A stretch of DNA of 64,000 bases from an uncultured Bacteroidales bacterium (lineage in GTDB: Bacteria; Bacteroidota; Bacteroidia; Bacteroidales; Bacteroidaceae). The stretch spans positions 62,001-126,000 of the forward strand of contig CADCIP010000001.1 in assembly GCA_902801485.1 (NCBI GenBank). The letters run 5' to 3'. The stretch's first letter is position 1. Each line of letters begins with the position of its first letter. The notes beneath the pieces were generated by a model. It did not search any database. It worked only from the letters and a program-made list of their open reading frames with translations, and was not told where the DNA came from. Positions 23,969-32,792 of the stretch are shown piece by piece. The position numbers and the translations under genes are program-made.

Positions 23969-25291
23969 ATGAGGATAGAAAGAGATATTATCAATCAGTT
24001 TAAAGCATGGAAAGAGGCTCCTGACAGAAAGCCAATCCTGCTTAAAGGTGCCCGCCAAACAGGAAAGACTTGGGCGATGGAAACATTTGGCAAAGAATGT
24101 TTCAAATATTGTGTTAAGTTTGATTTCGACCGCCAACCGGAACTGAAGTCTGTATTTAAGATTTCGAAAGACCCTCAGCGACTTATCAAGGAATTGACCC
24201 TCTATTGCGACCAACCCATTCTGGCTGGCGAAACGCTGATGATATTCGATGAGATACAAGAGTGCGAAGAAGCGCTTAATAGCCTCAAATACTTTCGCGA
24301 CGAGGCTCCCCAATACCATATCATCGCTGCAGGATCTCTGTTGGGCGTTGCGGTGAAGAAGCGCAGAATGACGGTACCCGTGGGAAAGTTGAAGATTATC
24401 AATATGTTCCCTATAACCTTCAAAGAATTTCTGCGTGCAAGTGACGAGCGTACCTTTGAACACATAGATACATTAGAAGATATTCATCATCTGCCTGAAA
24501 TCATCATGAACAAGTTGCGCACAGAATATAGGCGCTATCAAGTATCTGGTGGTATGCCAGAAGCAGTAGTGGCTTTGCTTGAGGACAAAGGTGTGGGAGA
24601 AGTTGAGTCCACTTTGCAAGGTATTCTTGACCTTTATGAATTGGATTTTGCCAAATATGCCGAACCACGTGAGATTCCGCGTATTCATGCTATCTGGCAC
24701 TCTCTTCCTGCCCAGTTGTCTAAGGAGAACAGGAAATTTGTATGGAAGGTCATCAAGAGCGGTGCCCGTTCCAAGGACTACGAAGATGCCCTTATGTGGT
24801 TAGAGGATGCCGGAATGATTTATCGCATTTTCAGTATTAGTAAACCTAATATGCCACTGTCGGCATACGAAGAGACAGATGCCTTTAAGGTCTATGCTTG
24901 TGATTGTGGTTTACTACGCAGGTTGGCCCATCTGCCTGCAACAGTAGTGACAGACCCCATCGCCAACTATACGGAATTCAAGGGAGCAATGGCAGAGAAT
25001 GCTGTCCTGCAATCTATCATGCCCCTGATGGATGAGCAAATACCCTATTATTGGACATCACCAGGAACAGCTGAGGTGGAATTTGTCATCCAGTGGGACG
25101 ACGAGATTATTCCCATTGAGGTTAAGGCCGAAGACAACATCAGTGGCAGTAGCCTTTCTGTTTATACCAAGAAATATCTTCCTCATTACCGAATGCGCTT
25201 CTCCATGTTGAATCTTCAGTATAATGGCGGTCTACTGAGCAGTCCGGCTCCTTTGGCAGGATGGCTCAACAAATGGATGTCGCTGCTGTAG
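23969..25291 (+). CDS. AAA ATPase with DUF4143 domain
   Basis: 440 residues. Residues 1-190 are an AAA_14 P-loop domain: Walker A LLKGARQTGKTW (about 24-35), Walker B LMIFDEIQE (about 90) and an AAGSLLG sensor. Residues about 215-400 are DUF4143, a restriction-endonuclease-like fold ending EVEFVIQWDDEIIPIEVKAE (about 370), with the D/E..E.K nuclease-like pattern. Such proteins are common, highly paralogous and mobile in Bacteroidales; no function is firmly known. It stands alone, divergent from the ECF operon and with its own terminator. Confidence 0.9.
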   Translation: MRIERDIINQFKAWKEAPDRKPILLKGARQTGKTWAMETFGKECFKYCVKFDFDRQPELKSVFKISKDPQRLIKELTLYCDQPILAGETLMIFDEIQECEEALNSLKYFRDEAPQYHIIAAGSLLGVAVKKRRMTVPVGKLKIINMFPITFKEFLRASDERTFEHIDTLEDIHHLPEIIMNKLRTEYRRYQVSGGMPEAVVALLEDKGVGEVESTLQGILDLYELDFAKYAEPREIPRIHAIWHSLPAQLSKENRKFVWKVIKSGARSKDYEDALMWLEDAGMIYRIFSISKPNMPLSAYEETDAFKVYACDCGLLRRLAHLPATVVTDPIANYTEFKGAMAENAVLQSIMPLMDEQIPYYWTSPGTAEVEFVIQWDDEIIPIEVKAEDNISGSSLSVYTKKYLPHYRMRFSMLNLQYNGGLLSSPAPLAGWLNKWMSLL

Positions 25292-25317
25292 CAAAACAAT
25301 GCTATGTGCTGTGAGAA

Positions 25318-25353
25318 CAAAAGCTCCCACGTTTCGCAACGCAGGAGCTTATT
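25318..25353. terminator. Intrinsic terminator after the ATPase
   Basis: AAAAGCTCC..CGT / ACG..GGAGCTTATT, similar in design to the terminator at 21211. Confidence 0.75.
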
Positions 25354-25381
25354 AGGCGCCAATATTTTTAACTTTATTATT

Positions 25382-25440
25382 ACTTTTGACCTGCGGTCGA
25401 GCCTGCTCACGCTCGGGATAGCCTAAGCAAGCTTAGCTCT
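25382..25440. other. Palindrome-dense intergenic segment
   Basis: GACC-TGC-GGTC (25388-25398) and CTAAGC-AA-GCTTAG (25423-25436) flank GAGCCTGCTCACGCTCGGGA. No ORF. It may be a degenerate repeat element or part of the 3' region of the minus-strand gene ending at 25470. Confidence 0.35.
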
Positions 25441-25469
25441 CCTCTCACTCAATCGCAGCCTTCATTCTT

Positions 25470-26645
25470 TCATTCATTCATTTTTTCATTTTTATCCTCC
25501 TTCGGCTCCCTCCCTTTCAGGTAAACCTTTTCGCCGTTAATCCAACTCTTTAGCCTTAGCCAGTCGTTTGGAATCCAAATCGCACCCCTGCTTATAAGGG
25601 ATAGGATATAGAAGCCACTGGCATCAGTTCCACACATTAGGTAATATTCATTACCTCCTTTATAGGATCCTCCTTTAACTATATCAAATGAAAACGTACC
25701 ATGGTTACCTTCTTCGGGCTGACAAAATGGTCTGTCGTAATACGTGTATACGTAGGGTTGCTCGGGATGACTGTTCACATAATGGTATGCCAACGAATCC
25801 AACTCACGACATAGCAAATCGACCTCAGCCGCATGCTCCGCAGGAATATAGTACATCGTGCCCGTAATCAGGCCAGCTGGTACTACAAAAGACTGACGCC
25901 AAATGTCATCAGCCTTACATCCCTCATCGTGCCGCCAATATACGGAACTGGACTTCGCGCCCTTCAGTTTCAACACTTTCTTCAGAACGGGCTTAATAAG
26001 CGCCTTGAAGGCTGTAGTGTCAAAAGGCTGCATATCATCCCAACCGAAGTTGCTGGGGATTGAGTAGTAATGCTGGTATAAACCGCCTGCATCGAGTACG
26101 TGGTCAGTTTCGGTCTTGCCGGTCTCCTTGTTAACGAGTACATTTTCAGATGTTTTGCTTGTGTAATCAAAGTTAGCAGTTTCCCGTGCATTAAAGAAAT
26201 ACTTAGTTCCATCGTGCGAATAATAAGAAAGCGTATCCACATCATTACAAATTGCCATAGCATATTTGATAGTATCTGTTCCGCTCTTGTGATATTCATA
26301 GCAGTAGCTTTCAGAGGCCTCCTTGCTCAATGTGGAAAAAGCAAACCTGGCAGTATCAAGCATCTCTATCATCTTTTCCTGTTTTACACGATGAGCGCCA
26401 AGAATTATGACACGCTCCCCCTCGTCACCAACTGAATACTTTTCGGGAAGGGTAAGATAGCCAAAGCTTTGCCACGAAGTCCAAACATGCGCGATTTTCC
26501 CTCCTGCGTTACTCTGACTGTGTTTTACCTCGTACCCCTGCTCGTTCAGGTATTTCTCCAATTGGCGAAGTTGTTTATTGGGTTCCTGGCAGAACGCTAC
26601 AACGGCAAATGCTGCCAAGAAAATGATTGCTAATATTCGTTTCAT
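25470..26645 (-). CDS. Secreted protein of unknown function, paralogue of 21271-22479
   Basis: 391 residues, signal peptide MKRILAIIFLAAFAVVAFCQ. The C-terminus (CGTDASGFYILSLISRGAIWIPNDWLRLKSWINGEKVYLKGREPK) matches the paralogue at 21271. The middle shares LxSxPEQPYVYTYY with HPEQTYEYKYN. No known family is recognised. It follows the membrane partner by one base in the third ECF operon, so the sigma / membrane / secreted triad is repeated as a unit. The stop is reached in a TTCATTCATT-rich tract at 25460-25490. Confidence 0.7.
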   Translation of the reverse strand: MKRILAIIFLAAFAVVAFCQEPNKQLRQLEKYLNEQGYEVKHSQSNAGGKIAHVWTSWQSFGYLTLPEKYSVGDEGERVIILGAHRVKQEKMIEMLDTARFAFSTLSKEASESYCYEYHKSGTDTIKYAMAICNDVDTLSYYSHDGTKYFFNARETANFDYTSKTSENVLVNKETGKTETDHVLDAGGLYQHYYSIPSNFGWDDMQPFDTTAFKALIKPVLKKVLKLKGAKSSSVYWRHDEGCKADDIWRQSFVVPAGLITGTMYYIPAEHAAEVDLLCRELDSLAYHYVNSHPEQPYVYTYYDRPFCQPEEGNHGTFSFDIVKGGSYKGGNEYYLMCGTDASGFYILSLISRGAIWIPNDWLRLKSWINGEKVYLKGREPKEDKNEKMNE

Positions 26646-26646
26646 G

Positions 26647-27219
26647 TTATTGATATTTTATTTGATTATCCGTTAATTGTGCTATCTCTCGTCCTATCTC
26701 TCGTCCTAAACGTTCCCCTCGCGAACGAATGTCTTGAATCTGAGCCGCCACAGCAAGGAGTGGGTCCTCCATTTCAGGATGAGCCCCTCTCTCAATCTCC
26801 GCCTCTGTTAACATAGGCTCCGCTATTGGCTGTTGGCTCTTGGCTTTTGGCCGTTGGCTTTTAGCTTTTGGCCTTCGAGAGGTGACAGTTATCTTTTGGC
26901 TCTCGACTCTTGGCTGTTGACTCTCGGTTATTGGCTCTTGACTCTCGACTCTTGGCTCTTGACTCTCGGTTATTGGCTCTTGACTCTCGACTCTTGGCTC
27001 TTCCATAGCGAGGGGCGGTTGTTCCTCTGACGTTCTGGGTGGAGCAAGGAAAATGGCGATGATGCCTGCCACACAAGCGGCTGCGGCAAGTGGCCAGAGG
27101 CGAAGGCGGCGACGGGGCTTCTTTCTTGCTTCCATCAGACGGTCGTACTCCTCTGTCAGGTCGGCCTGAAAGATATCAATATCCTCTGCGGCTTGGTGTA
27201 TCAGTTCTTTGTCAATCAT
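26647..27219 (-). CDS. Putative anti-sigma / membrane partner with heptapeptide repeat linker
   Basis: 190 residues: cytoplasmic N-terminus (about 1-40, DIFQADLTEEYDRLMEARKKPRRR), one TM (LAAAACVAGIIAIFLAPP, about 43-60), then a periplasmic tail. Residues about 73-133 are an uninterrupted heptapeptide repeat (SQEPRVE / SQEPITE / SQQPRVE / SRRPKAK / SQRPKAK), encoded exactly by the 26-unit heptanucleotide array. It overlaps the sigma start-side neighbour by 8 nt (27212-27219). It is homologous to the partner at 22492, whose corresponding linker holds six heptamers and palindromic elements instead. Confidence 0.65.
   Translation of the reverse strand: MIDKELIHQAAEDIDIFQADLTEEYDRLMEARKKPRRRLRLWPLAAAACVAGIIAIFLAPPRTSEEQPPLAMEEPRVESQEPITESQEPRVESQEPITESQQPRVESQKITVTSRRPKAKSQRPKAKSQQPIAEPMLTEAEIERGAHPEMEDPLLAVAAQIQDIRSRGERLGREIGREIAQLTDNQIKYQ
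26822..27003 (-). repeat. Heptanucleotide array, 26 contiguous units, in frame
   Basis: Words such as GCTATTG, GCTGTTG, GCTCTTG, GCTTTTG, ACTCTCG, ACTCTTG, GTTATTG follow one another without phase break for 182 bp. A 42-bp block (ACTCTCG GTTATTG GCTCTTG ACTCTCG ACTCTTG GCTCTTG) is itself repeated, so higher-order duplication has occurred. Confidence 0.92.
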
Positions 27220-27706
27220 TTGCTTTCGTCTTTAAGATGTTTAATAATCGCCTTTTTGCTGTGCTGAGCATAGCGCTGGCGGTACGTTTGGGAATGCCTG
27301 TCTGTTGTGAAATCTCCTCTATGCTCAGTTCGTCGCTTTTCAGTCGGATGAGCCTTTGCTCTGAGGGAGGTAATTGCCGGATAGCACTTTCAAGTTTTTT
27401 GCTCGTTTCACGCTCTATGAGAGAGGCATCGGCAGAATGCCGTTCTTCTGGTTCAGGCACACAAGCCAATGGTTCTGTGGCTCGGAGCTTCTGGCGTCGC
27501 CACAAACTCACACACAGATTCTTTGTGGCTCGGATAAGGAGAGCTTCCAGATCGTCGCCCTCTTGCCAGCCCCGGCGGAGCATACGCTCGTATACCTCCT
27601 GCACTATATCCTCGGCATCCTCATCGTTACGGAAGAAGTCTTTGGCAACACACAGCATCTTTGTGCGCGTCTTAAGCAGCGTATGTTCAAATTCTATCTG
27701 TGTCAT
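27212..27706 (-). CDS. ECF sigma factor (sigma-70 family)
   Basis: 164 residues with region 2 (about 5-75: EHTLLKTRTKMLCVAKDFFRN, DAEDIVQEVYERMLRR) and region 4 (about 105-155: LPPSEQRLIRLKSDELSIEEISQQTGIPKRTASAMLSTAKRRLL). It is first in the operon 27706-25470. The 62-bp gap 27707-27768 to aroB has no recognisable terminator. Confidence 0.9.
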   Translation of the reverse strand: MTQIEFEHTLLKTRTKMLCVAKDFFRNDEDAEDIVQEVYERMLRRGWQEGDDLEALLIRATKNLCVSLWRRQKLRATEPLACVPEPEERHSADASLIERETSKKLESAIRQLPPSEQRLIRLKSDELSIEEISQQTGIPKRTASAMLSTAKRRLLNILKTKAND

Positions 27707-27768
27707 CTGCTCTTACAACGCACAAAGAAATGGTATGTTATGTTTAAGGTGCGGATTTTTATGATTTG

Positions 27769-28827
27769 TTAACAACCCATACTTTCGCGATAGAAATCCA
27801 ACATATCCTGAATTTCTTCCTGCGTAGCGGTTTGGTTGATGCGGATGTCGCCAATATCGGCCATAAGAGTGAAGTTGATGATGCCTGACTGGTTCTTCTT
27901 GTCGTGTTGCATAAACTGATACAGGCGGTCGTACTGCTTGCAGTTGAAGGTAAACACCCCGTAAGTTTCCTTAATGAACTGAAGGGTCTGGCTGAGTTTG
28001 TCCTTTGGGAAATTGAGACGCTTGGCACTCAGGTACAACTCGCAAACCAAGCCCCAGGCAACCGCATAACCGTGCAGGACCGTACGGTTCTCGGCCAAGG
28101 CTAAGCTCTCTAAGGCGTGACCAGCTGTATGGCCTAAGTTCAAGGCTTTACGGATGCCCTTCTCCGTAGGGTCTTCCTCCACAATGCGTTCCTTGATGGC
28201 AACACTCTTGGCAACCAGCTGCTGAAGGTGGGCATAGTCGATGTTATCCAAGTCGAAGGTGATAAGCTCTGCCCAATTCTCCGTATTGCTGATGATTCCG
28301 TGCTTGAGCATCTCGGCATAGCCGGAACGGATGTTGTAATCGTCCAAAGTGCGAAGGAACTCGGCACACAAGATAACGGTACTGGCGCAGTTGAAGACAC
28401 CAATCTCGTTCTTCAAGCCGCCAAAGTTAATGCCCGTCTTTCCTCCCACACTTGCATCTACCATACTTAATAAGGTTGTGGGGATATTAATATACTGAAT
28501 GCCTCGTTTAAAGGTACTGGCAGCAAAGCCTCCAAGGTCTGTTACCATTCCGCCTCCCAGACAGATGAGCAGGCTGTGGCGTGTGGCGCCTCCCCGCTGC
28601 AGGGCTTCCCAAACGGAAGCGAGTGTCTGCAGGTTCTTGTTCTCATCGGTAGCACCAATGGTTATCATCTGGGCTCCTTGCAAATAAGGATAATCCTTTA
28701 TCACGGGCCAACAAAGTCGTAAAGTGGTGTTGTCGGTAAGGACAAAAAGTTTATCGTGGGAGCAACGATTAATGGCTTGCAGCAAATCTTCTTGCAGGTT
28801 TTGGCTGATAACAACGTCTTGTTTCAT
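27769..28827 (-). CDS. aroB: 3-dehydroquinate synthase
   Basis: 352 residues from ATG 28827 (MKQDVVISQNLQEDLL). The frame is open to 29007, but the extension is not conserved in character and crosses a repeat array. The NAD-binding GGGMVTDLGGFAASTFKRG (about 92-110), PTTLLSMVDASVGGKTGIN, and metal ligands in AEMLKHGII and NLGHTAGHALE define AroB. It converts DAHP to 3-dehydroquinate in the shikimate pathway using NAD and a divalent metal. Complete; no other aro gene is near. Confidence 0.95.
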   Translation of the reverse strand: MKQDVVISQNLQEDLLQAINRCSHDKLFVLTDNTTLRLCWPVIKDYPYLQGAQMITIGATDENKNLQTLASVWEALQRGGATRHSLLICLGGGMVTDLGGFAASTFKRGIQYINIPTTLLSMVDASVGGKTGINFGGLKNEIGVFNCASTVILCAEFLRTLDDYNIRSGYAEMLKHGIISNTENWAELITFDLDNIDYAHLQQLVAKSVAIKERIVEEDPTEKGIRKALNLGHTAGHALESLALAENRTVLHGYAVAWGLVCELYLSAKRLNFPKDKLSQTLQFIKETYGVFTFNCKQYDRLYQFMQHDKKNQSGIINFTLMADIGDIRINQTATQEEIQDMLDFYRESMGC

Positions 28828-28864
28828 CGATACATGGTGGAATTTTGAGACAAAATTAATACAT

Positions 28865-28899
28865 ATAATTGAGAATTGAGAACTGAGAATTGAGAATTG
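28865..28899 (+). repeat. Heptanucleotide array, 5 units, at a promoter
   Basis: ATAATTG AGAATTG AGAACTG AGAATTG AGAATTG, between aroB and the divergent outer-membrane gene; the last TTG may serve as its -33 box. Confidence 0.85.
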
Positions 28900-28931
28900 T
28901 TTCAAAAAAGTAAAAAAAAGTGTTAACTTTG
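28897..28931 (+). promoter_or_regulatory. Promoter of the 29050 outer-membrane gene
   Basis: TAACTTTG at 28924-28931 with the array's final TTG at 28897-28899 (spacing 24, long). The leader to ATG 29050 is about 113 nt and has no ORF. Confidence 0.55.
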
Positions 28932-29049
28932 CGGCCACATTGATTAAACCATAGGCACATAAGGTTGTCTTAAAATTGTTTTGGTCGCAAATGTGTCGAA
29001 ATAACAAATGTAGCCATATTTTGAATTTATAAATTTTGATTTTTCATTA

Positions 29050-32000
29050 ATGAAACGCACCTTATTATATTTAATGGTATCGTTTTTCTGCCCATTGATG
29101 ATGGTGGCGCAGAAGGTAACAGTGAGTGGATTGATTATGGACGGCTCGACCAACGAGACAATGCCGGGTGCTACCATAGTACTGCTGCAGCCTAAAGACA
29201 GCACACAGGCTTCAGGAGCACTATCTGGTGAAGACGGAAAGTTTAAACTTCCGTCGGTAAAAGCAGGAAACTACATCATGCGCATCTCATACGTGGGCTA
29301 TCTGACTCAATATAAGAATCTGACTCTTACCAAAGCCAACAAAGACATAAATGTGGGTACCTTCACCCTACAGGAGAACAGTAAGATGCTAAATGAGGCC
29401 GAGGTAGTGGCCAGGCTGGCACAGGTGGAGATGAAGGAAGACACCTTTGTCTATAATGCCGATGCTTACCGACTGCCCGAAGGCTCTGCCTTAGAGGAAC
29501 TGGTGAAGAAACTGCCTGGTGCCGAGGTGGACGATGAAGGAAACATAAAGATAAACGGCAAGAGCATCAGCAAAATTATGGTGGAGGGTAAGGAGTTCTT
29601 CCAGAATGATACCAAGATGGCTATGAAGAACCTTCCCAGCAAGATGATTAAGAAGCTGAAAGCCTACGAGCGCAAGAGTGACTACAGCCGCATAACGGGT
29701 ATCGACGATGGCGAAGAAGAAACGGTTTTGGACCTTACCGTTCAGAAGGGAATGAAAGAAGGATGGGTTACCAATGTGGACCTTTCCTACGGAACACCAA
29801 CGGGCAAGAAAGAAGAAGATAATCCCCTTACCAGTTCTATTCCTTCAGACCTCTACTCGATAAGGCTGAACGTGAACCGATTCCTGGACCATTCGCAGTT
29901 TTCTGTCATTTTCAGCCGTAACAACATTAACGATGCCGGTTTTCCTGGCGGCGGACGCGGCTGGGGCGGCTGGGGCGGAGGCGGAGGCATCACCACCAGC
30001 ACAATGGCAGGTATAAACTTTGCATGGGAAAACGGAAAGCCTGATTATTCGGCAGGTCTTATCAAACTGGGTGGTAATGTACGCTACACACAACGTAACA
30101 GTCTGTCCGATTCACAATCCAACAGCGAGACATTCCTCTCAGAGACAAAGAGTACCTTCAGTAATAGCAAGAACCACAGCGAGAACAACAACTATAATGT
30201 GAATGCCAACTTCCGCTTCGAGTGGATGCCAGACTCGCTGACCAACATTCTGTTCCGTCCAAATTTCTCTTACTCCAAGAGCGACAATTTCGGGAATAGC
30301 CTTAGTGCGACATTTAACAGCAGTCCCTACAAGGCCGGACTGGTTGATCCCTTGGAAGAATTCGAGAAACTGGTTGATAAAGAAACGGGCACATCAGACA
30401 TTTTGGTAAACCACAACGAACGTTATAATTTCGGGAACTCAAAGAACACCAATGTGGAAGGTGAGTTGCAATTGAACCGCCAGTTGTTTAAGCCCGGACG
30501 TAACATTACACTGAACTTGGGTGGAGAATATCAGACCAGCGAGAGCAATTCATACAGCCGGTCTATGGTCAGGTATTTCCAAAAGACAGCTACACAGCCC
30601 CTGACGGCGACCTACCAGAATACCTTTGCCCCCTCTACCACTTACAGGTATCAGGGAAGACTGAGCTATAGCGAACCCTTGCTGACCGGCGGTAACCTGC
30701 AGATAAGCTACCAGTTGCAGCGCCGGTTCCAAGACCGCGACCGTACCATGATGACGCAAAGCACCTTGGCCGAGGATATTCAGAAAGCTCTCTCAAACTA
30801 TGGAGAACTGACCACCATAACAGCCTACAACCTATATACCGGCCAGGTGGAATTAAAGGATGGAACCATTCACGACCTTAGTGAATATGGTATAGACCTT
30901 ACAAACCTTACTCTCGACAAGGTTAACAGCCAGTATGCAACATATAAAGAGTGGAACCACAATGCCAACCTGATGTACCGCTATACGGCTAAGTTCGAAA
31001 ACGACCAGGAGCTGCGTTTCAATGCCGGTGTAAGCTATCAGCCCCAGAACACCCACATGGACTACCAGAAAGGTTATATCGATACCACTATTGTCAGAAC
31101 CACCCAGAACTGGGCTCCACGTATTGATATACGTTGGAAAATCAGCAACACCAGCCAACTTCGTTTACGTTACAATGGCCGTATGACCCAACCGTCCATG
31201 ACCGACCTGATAGAAACCGTGGACAGCAGCGACCCGCTGAATATCAGCACGGGTAATGCAGGACTGAAAAGTTCGTGGACAGATAACTTCAACCTTTTTT
31301 ATAACGGTTACAACACAGACGCACAGCGTGGATGGTCAGCCAACCTGAATGGTAACATCAGCAGAAGAACCATAGAATCCAGCACCATTTATGATGAGCA
31401 GACTGGTGCCCGCTACACCCGACCCATGAACATTGACGGTGACTGGAACATTGGCACTTGGCTGATGTTCAATACTGCCATAGATAAACAGAAGATGTGG
31501 AACTTCTCTACCAATACCAACATAGACTACAACCATAATGTAGGATATATCAGCAGTAACATAGACGACACGGCCCGCAAGTTCCTGACAAGCGCTCCCG
31601 ACGGTGGCGTTGATATGAATGCCCTGTTCGGCTATGCCTATGATAATAATCTGCTGCAACAATCCACCACCAAGACCTTAAATGTGCGCGAGGCACTTAG
31701 GTTTAATGTCCGCGGCGAGATAGGCAGCACAGGAAGCTATGAAGTTGGTGTTAACGGTAGCGGTGCTTACAGGCACGACAGGAACTCAATCCAGCGAAAT
31801 GCCAATCTGGACACATGGACTTTCAACTATGGTGGAAACATTATCCTGAATTTCCCCTGGGGAATGGCCCTCAGTACGGATATCAGCGAACAGTGTCGTC
31901 GCGGCTATGAGGATGCCAACATGAATACCAACGAACTGATTTGGAATGCTCAGCTTAGCCAGAGTTTCCTAAAGGGAAGAGCAGCAACAGTCAGCGTACA

Positions 32001-32247
32001 GTGGTATGATATTCTCCGTGAGCGCAGCAACGTCAGTCGAAACGTCTCTGCAACTATGCGTACCAATACATGGACAAATGCCATTAACAGCTATGTAATG
32101 GTACACTTTATCTACCGTCTGAACCTGTTGGGAAACAAGCAGGCACGTGCCAATGGAGGATTCGGCGGTGACAGAGGCGGCTGGGGAGGCGGCGGTCGTG
32201 GAGGCTTCGGCGGCGGAGGCGGCTGGGGCGGCGGCGGAAGATTCTAA
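29050..32247 (+). CDS. Outer-membrane beta-barrel protein, TonB-receptor-like with CarboxypepD_reg domain
   Basis: 1065 residues, signal peptide MKRTLLYLMVSFFCPLMMVAQ. Residues about 24-110 are a carboxypeptidase-regulatory-like Ig domain (VSGLIMDGSTNETMPGATI), 115-230 a plug-like domain (ALEELVKKLPGAEVDDEGNIKINGK), and the rest an OMP_b-brl_3-type barrel. Two glycine/tryptophan-rich tracts stand out: GFPGGGRGWGGWGGGGG near 296-312, and a 33-residue tail of GGWGGGG units at the very C-terminus, replacing the usual aromatic-ended last strand. It is presumably an exporter or importer of a large ligand. It is convergent with rsmD (11 bp apart). Confidence 0.85.
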   Translation: MKRTLLYLMVSFFCPLMMVAQKVTVSGLIMDGSTNETMPGATIVLLQPKDSTQASGALSGEDGKFKLPSVKAGNYIMRISYVGYLTQYKNLTLTKANKDINVGTFTLQENSKMLNEAEVVARLAQVEMKEDTFVYNADAYRLPEGSALEELVKKLPGAEVDDEGNIKINGKSISKIMVEGKEFFQNDTKMAMKNLPSKMIKKLKAYERKSDYSRITGIDDGEEETVLDLTVQKGMKEGWVTNVDLSYGTPTGKKEEDNPLTSSIPSDLYSIRLNVNRFLDHSQFSVIFSRNNINDAGFPGGGRGWGGWGGGGGITTSTMAGINFAWENGKPDYSAGLIKLGGNVRYTQRNSLSDSQSNSETFLSETKSTFSNSKNHSENNNYNVNANFRFEWMPDSLTNILFRPNFSYSKSDNFGNSLSATFNSSPYKAGLVDPLEEFEKLVDKETGTSDILVNHNERYNFGNSKNTNVEGELQLNRQLFKPGRNITLNLGGEYQTSESNSYSRSMVRYFQKTATQPLTATYQNTFAPSTTYRYQGRLSYSEPLLTGGNLQISYQLQRRFQDRDRTMMTQSTLAEDIQKALSNYGELTTITAYNLYTGQVELKDGTIHDLSEYGIDLTNLTLDKVNSQYATYKEWNHNANLMYRYTAKFENDQELRFNAGVSYQPQNTHMDYQKGYIDTTIVRTTQNWAPRIDIRWKISNTSQLRLRYNGRMTQPSMTDLIETVDSSDPLNISTGNAGLKSSWTDNFNLFYNGYNTDAQRGWSANLNGNISRRTIESSTIYDEQTGARYTRPMNIDGDWNIGTWLMFNTAIDKQKMWNFSTNTNIDYNHNVGYISSNIDDTARKFLTSAPDGGVDMNALFGYAYDNNLLQQSTTKTLNVREALRFNVRGEIGSTGSYEVGVNGSGAYRHDRNSIQRNANLDTWTFNYGGNIILNFPWGMALSTDISEQCRRGYEDANMNTNELIWNAQLSQSFLKGRAATVSVQWYDILRERSNVSRNVSATMRTNTWTNAINSYVMVHFIYRLNLLGNKQARANGGFGGDRGGWGGGGRGGFGGGGGWGGGGRF

Positions 32248-32258
32248 CCGCTGCTACC

Positions 32259-32792
32259 CTACTTAAAGAAAGAGAAGTTCACGCTTCCGTAGGCACGATG
32301 GTCTACGATGCGTGGATGCTGCGAGAAATCCTGTGTTTTTCCGTGTTCAAGGACAAAGAGTCCGCCCTCGCGCAACAATTGGCGTGAGAGCACGATGTCT
32401 GGCAATTGCTCTAACTGAGGAAGTGCATAGGGAGGGTCGGCAAAGATGAAGTCGAACTGCTCGTGACACTTGCTCAGGAAGCGGAACACATCGGCACGAA
32501 TGGGATAGGCATTCAGATCCTGTAATTTCTCCACGAAACCGCAAATGAAGCTATAGTGCAAAGCATCTGCCTCGACAGAAACCACACGGCTGCAACCGCG
32601 ACTGAGCAACTCCAGCGTAATACTTCCTGTGCCGGAGAAGAGGTCAAGGGCTGTTGGCTCTTCATAAAAATCAATATACCCTTGTAGGACATTAAACAGA
32701 TTCTCCTTGGCGAAATCTGTGGTGGGACGCGCCTTGAAGGTACGAGGCACATCAAAGTGACGCCCCTTGTATTTGCCTGTTATAACTCGCAT
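32259..32792 (-). CDS. rsmD: 16S rRNA (guanine(966)-N(2))-methyltransferase
   Basis: 177 residues. MRVITGKYKGRHFDVP, the SAM-binding DLFSGTGSITLELLSRG (about 49-65) and the catalytic DPPY (about 119-122) are those of RsmD. It methylates G966 of 16S rRNA on the 30S subunit. The start overlaps the DUF3822 gene by 13 nt, a pairing typical of Bacteroidota. Confidence 0.95.
   Translation of the reverse strand: MRVITGKYKGRHFDVPRTFKARPTTDFAKENLFNVLQGYIDFYEEPTALDLFSGTGSITLELLSRGCSRVVSVEADALHYSFICGFVEKLQDLNAYPIRADVFRFLSKCHEQFDFIFADPPYALPQLEQLPDIVLSRQLLREGGLFVLEHGKTQDFSQHPRIVDHRAYGSVNFSFFK

Noticed and set aside
26822-27003. Possible CRISPR array
   Set aside because: Units are 7 nt, contiguous and without spacers, and the stretch is coding in frame.
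28828-29007. N-terminal extension of AroB to the upstream ATG
   Set aside because: The extension runs through a repeat array and beyond the promoter of the divergent gene; AroB normally starts near the chosen ATG.
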